Part shown: in pieces, positions 62,179 through 64,000 of the stretch | How the letters are laid out: every line of letters starts with the position of its first letter | Numbering within the stretch: position 1 is the stretch's first letter | Assembly: GCA_002069785.1 (NCBI GenBank) | Contig: MWCA01000001.1 | Location: forward strand, 173,668 to 237,667 | Direction of reading: 5' to 3' | DNA: 64,000 nucleotides | Origin: Lentisphaerae bacterium ADurb.Bin242 | GTDB taxonomy: Bacteria > Verrucomicrobiota > Lentisphaeria > Victivallales > UBA1829 | Position numbers and translations under genes: made by a program | The notes under the pieces: generated by a model | Told to the model about the DNA's origin: nothing | Databases searched by the model: none | What the model saw: only the letters and a program-made list of their open reading frames with translations

Positions 62179-62409
62179 ATGCCGATATTCGAGATCGTGA
62201 ACGGTTGGGCGATCACGATTTATTTGAATGATCACTTGCCGATTCACTTTCATGCGAAAAAAGCCGGGGTGAGTGTCCGGTTCTATCTGGACGGAACATT
62301 TGAGGTGGAAGGTCATGGAAAACTTTCCGGAGCCGACCGAACCCGTCTTGTGGAATACGCATTGGACAACAAACGTAAAATCAAGGAGTATTGGAATGAT
62401 CTGCATTGA
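62179..62409 (+). CDS. DUF4160 protein
   Basis: This 76-residue protein fits the DUF4160 family: MPIFEIVNGWAITIYLND, then HLPIHFHAKKAG (the conserved H-x-P-x-H-x-H element), and a C-terminal LVEYALDNKRKIKEYWND. DUF4160 genes are typically paired with DUF2442 genes and are suspected toxin-antitoxin partners, without firm functional proof. GAAGGA precedes the ATG. It overlaps the DUF2442 gene by 14 bp. Confidence 0.88.
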   Translation: MPIFEIVNGWAITIYLNDHLPIHFHAKKAGVSVRFYLDGTFEVEGHGKLSGADRTRLVEYALDNKRKIKEYWNDLH

Positions 62410-62800
62410 AGCAAAATTGGCGGCGGTCAGCCGTGACTCCATTACGGTGGAACTGAATACCGGAGAAAAGTTTGTCCTTCCTTTCGACCGCTACGGTTAT
62501 TTCCGGTTCTGCTCGATTGCAGAACTGGAACATGTGACTTGCGATGGTTTCGCACTGGAGTGGCCGGAGGCGATGATTGATCTCGAACTTGATCTCCTGC
62601 GTCACCCGGAGAAGGAAGGAACGCCGACTCCGGTGGATAAGTGGCTGGCATTCCGGGAAGCGTTCCGTAAAAAAGCCGCGATCCGGGAAAACGCTTTTCG
62701 CGCGGCGCACACGAAGTCGATTCGCAAAGCGGCTTCTTCCCGGATGAATGGCACGAAGGGCGGCAGACCGAGAAAGAAACAGGAAACTGTACTTGCTTGA
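62396..62800 (+). CDS. DUF2442 protein with AT-hook-like C-terminus
   Basis: From the ATG at 62396 (AAGGAG upstream, inside the DUF4160 gene) this is 134 residues. The N-terminal part (TVELNTGEKFVLPFDRYGYF, ELEHVTCDGFALEWPEAMID) is the DUF2442 domain, and the C-terminus ends KGGRPRKKQ, an AT-hook-like basic motif. The protein could bind the palindrome in the promoter and act as the antitoxin-like partner. A longer upstream open frame is read-through of the DUF4160 gene and is not used. Confidence 0.85.
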   Translation: MICIEAKLAAVSRDSITVELNTGEKFVLPFDRYGYFRFCSIAELEHVTCDGFALEWPEAMIDLELDLLRHPEKEGTPTPVDKWLAFREAFRKKAAIRENAFRAAHTKSIRKAASSRMNGTKGGRPRKKQETVLA

Positions 62801-62885
62801 CTTCCTGTGTGGGGTGCTTATGAGCACCAAAAAAATTATCAATCCGCATCCGGGGAGAAATTCTCGTTGCCCCACATTGTTAACT

Positions 62886-63366
62886 CTATATTGTGTGAGG
62901 TAACATTCCGGAGATTACACGCGTATGGATTTTAAAAGAAGTGTCTTTCCCGCCTGATATCAGTATGCCGAACAATCCTTGCGACAGGTGGAAATTCAAG
63001 TCGGTTCCTTCATTCCCAGTGTAATTGAATCCAACCGCAATGATCATCCGCCGATTGTTGTTGGTGTCGTAACTCTCCCCATCCGCAGCAGTTATTCGAA
63101 ATTTTCGAATAACTGAATCCTTCTGGAGTTCCCTGTCGTCGAAAACGTTCTTGATGTGGTAATTGATCGTATTCGTTTCCACGTTTGACGTCTGCCAAGA
63201 CAAGAACACGCCCGTTCCATTTTTCGACTGCGTCTTTTGCGATTTGAGCGATGCACAGACTTTTCCCGCCACCCACTGGAATAACCACGCACGGATTGTT
63301 GTCTTTGCCGCAGAGGTGTTCATACACGGCATCAACCGCAGCCTGTTGATATGTCCGCAATATCAT
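62886..63366 (-). pseudogene. Chimeric remnant: helicase N-terminus joined to a RhuM-like fragment
   Basis: From 63366 the minus strand encodes MILRTYQQAAVDAVYEHL and CVVIPVGGGKSLCIAQIAKD, then WNGRVLVLADVK: the first 60 or so residues of a DEAD/DEAH (SF2) helicase, with a Walker A region. Near 63185 the match ends and a different frame continues with ETNTINYHIKNVFDDRELQK, DSVIRKFRITAADGESYDTN and MIIAVGF, which matches the core of RhuM/Fic-associated virulence-like proteins. That match degenerates after about 63040. Neither protein is complete. It looks like a deletion junction in mobile DNA. Confidence 0.65.
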
Positions 63367-63381
63367 GAAAAATCCTTTTTT

Positions 63382-63422
63382 ATGTGCAATGCACTTGAAA
63401 AGCACATTGTTTGCATTATATT
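63382..63422 (+). promoter_or_regulatory. Promoter and inverted repeats of the dinJ-yafQ operon
   Basis: TTGAAA (63395-63400), 16 bases, TATATT (63417-63422). GTGC-AAT-GCAC (63384-63394) is palindromic, and ATGTGC/GCACAT (63382-63387 and 63402-63407) form a wider inverted repeat around the -35, plausible antitoxin binding sites. Confidence 0.65.
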
Positions 63423-63448
63423 AAGGATTGAAACACAGGAGGTGCGAT

Positions 63449-63730
63449 ATGGCAACCACGAGAACCACCAATTTTACAGTCAGATTGGATACTCAGGTAA
63501 AAGACGAGGCCGAGAAACTCTTCGGCGACCTCGGGATGACCTTGTCTTCTGCATTCAACATTTTTCTTCACCAGGCAATCCTGACGCAGGGGCTTCCATT
63601 CCCGGTTTGCAAAGAGCATCCGAATAAAACGACTCTTGCGGCGATGAAGGAAGCAATTGAACTTGCCAACGATCCCCATGCAAAAACTTATTCCAATGTT
63701 AAAGAATTGCTGGAGGATCTGAAGTCGTGA
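63449..63730 (+). CDS. dinJ: RelB/DinJ-family antitoxin
   Basis: This 93-residue protein begins TTNFTVRLDTQVKDEAEKLF, followed by GDLGMTLSSAFNIFLHQAIL and GLPFPV: a ribbon-helix-helix domain of the RelB/DinJ type. The C-terminal segment (SNVKELLEDLKS) would wrap the toxin. AGGAGGTG precedes the ATG at 63449. Its stop overlaps the toxin start in GTGA, the usual antitoxin-toxin coupling. It should repress the operon through the inverted repeats upstream. Confidence 0.92.
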   Translation: MATTRTTNFTVRLDTQVKDEAEKLFGDLGMTLSSAFNIFLHQAILTQGLPFPVCKEHPNKTTLAAMKEAIELANDPHAKTYSNVKELLEDLKS

Positions 63731-64000
63731 TCTACACAATTCAGGTTACCTCGCAGTTCAAAAAGGACTGTAAAAAGATGAAAAAGCGGGGACATGACCT
63801 TCAGGCTCTCGAAGACATCCTTGACAAACTGGTCGTCGGGGAAAAACTCCCGGAGAAGAATCATGACCATGATTTGGTTGGTGATTATCGCGGGTTCCGG
63901 GAGTGCCATATCTTACCGGATTGGCTGCTGATATATTACATTCAGAGCGAACGCCTCGTCTTGGTTTGCTCCCGAACCGGCTCTCACAGCGATCTATTCT
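63727..64000 (+). CDS. yafQ: YafQ-family mRNA interferase toxin (cut by window edge)
   Basis: Starting at GTG 63727, the reading frame is open to the window end (91 codons). It encodes IYTIQVTSQFKKDCKKMKKRG, NHDHDLVGDYRGFRECHILPDWLLIYYI and CSRTGSHSDLF. This is the YafQ family, with the histidines, PDW and RTGSH elements of the RelE-like active site present. YafQ endonucleases cleave mRNA on the ribosome. Only the last one or two residues should be missing. The GTG start overlaps the antitoxin stop by 4 bp. Confidence 0.92.
   Translation, partial: MIYTIQVTSQFKKDCKKMKKRGHDLQALEDILDKLVVGEKLPEKNHDHDLVGDYRGFRECHILPDWLLIYYIQSERLVLVCSRTGSHSDLF

Noticed and set aside
62813..62828. GGTGCT-TATG-AGCACC stem-loop next to an A-run
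   Set aside because: On the plus strand it is followed by A rather than T, and on the minus strand the T-run precedes it, so it is not an intrinsic terminator for either direction.
62123..63730. The idea that 59.4-63.4 kb is an intact prophage
   Set aside because: Only a helicase/RhuM fragment and toxin-antitoxin genes are present; no integrase, capsid, terminase or att-like direct repeats are visible.
1..64000. CRISPR arrays, rRNA, tRNA and insertion sequences
   Set aside because: I looked for regularly spaced repeats, cloverleaf-like conserved TTCGA arms and transposase motifs and found none I could support.

Overview
The window comes from a gut-type member of the Lentisphaerota (Victivallis-like). 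The basis is the combination of many single-gene DUF1559-type pseudopilins, large secreted glycoside hydrolases with CBM9/DOMON-like domains, and GntR/LacI/AraC regulators, with no SusC/SusD pairs and few sulfatase- or transporter-type genes. This placement is inferred from gene content; no rRNA or marker phylogeny is available here.

Layout. 1-0.6 kb: start of adhE (fermentative aldehyde/alcohol dehydrogenase), minus strand. 1.0-3.7 kb: a reduced division/cell-wall cluster (mraZ, a small membrane protein, a PBP pedestal protein that lacks its transpeptidase domain, an FtsW/RodA polymerase) behind a textbook MraZ-box promoter. 3.7-7.8 kb: minus-strand pair of a zinc-ribbon Ser/Thr kinase and a secreted MEMO-AMMECR1 fusion. 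8.2-20.7 kb: two minus-strand glycan operons (GntR > pseudopilin > CBM > hydrolase; GntR > hydrolase > pseudopilin) and a divergent plus-strand pair. 20.7-25.8 kb: RND efflux pump, its adaptor, and ferritin. 25.9-58.5 kb: more glycan loci under AraC, LacI and GntR regulators, interrupted by tatD and an HNH gene. 58.6-64 kb: a visibly more AT-rich tail of toxin-antitoxin pairs, a DUF4143 ATPase, DnaA-box-like repeats and a scrambled phage/helicase remnant, which looks like a laterally acquired or plastic region.

How the genes fit together. Each of the six pseudopilins lies in or beside a unit made of one dedicated regulator plus one or more exported carbohydrate-active proteins. Several regulator/pseudopilin/enzyme junctions overlap by 4 bp or are separated by a few bases, so they are probably co-translated. 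No sugar transporter, prepilin peptidase or secretion ATPase is encoded in these loci. All six pseudopilins lack the normally invariant glycine before the FTLxE cleavage site. The repeated regulator-pseudopilin-enzyme module, and the transpeptidase-less PBP paired with a SEDS polymerase, are the two candidates for undescribed biology.

Well-formed sigma70-type promoters are readable before many units. Several carry palindromes just downstream of, or overlapping, the -10 element that fit operators of the adjacent regulator.
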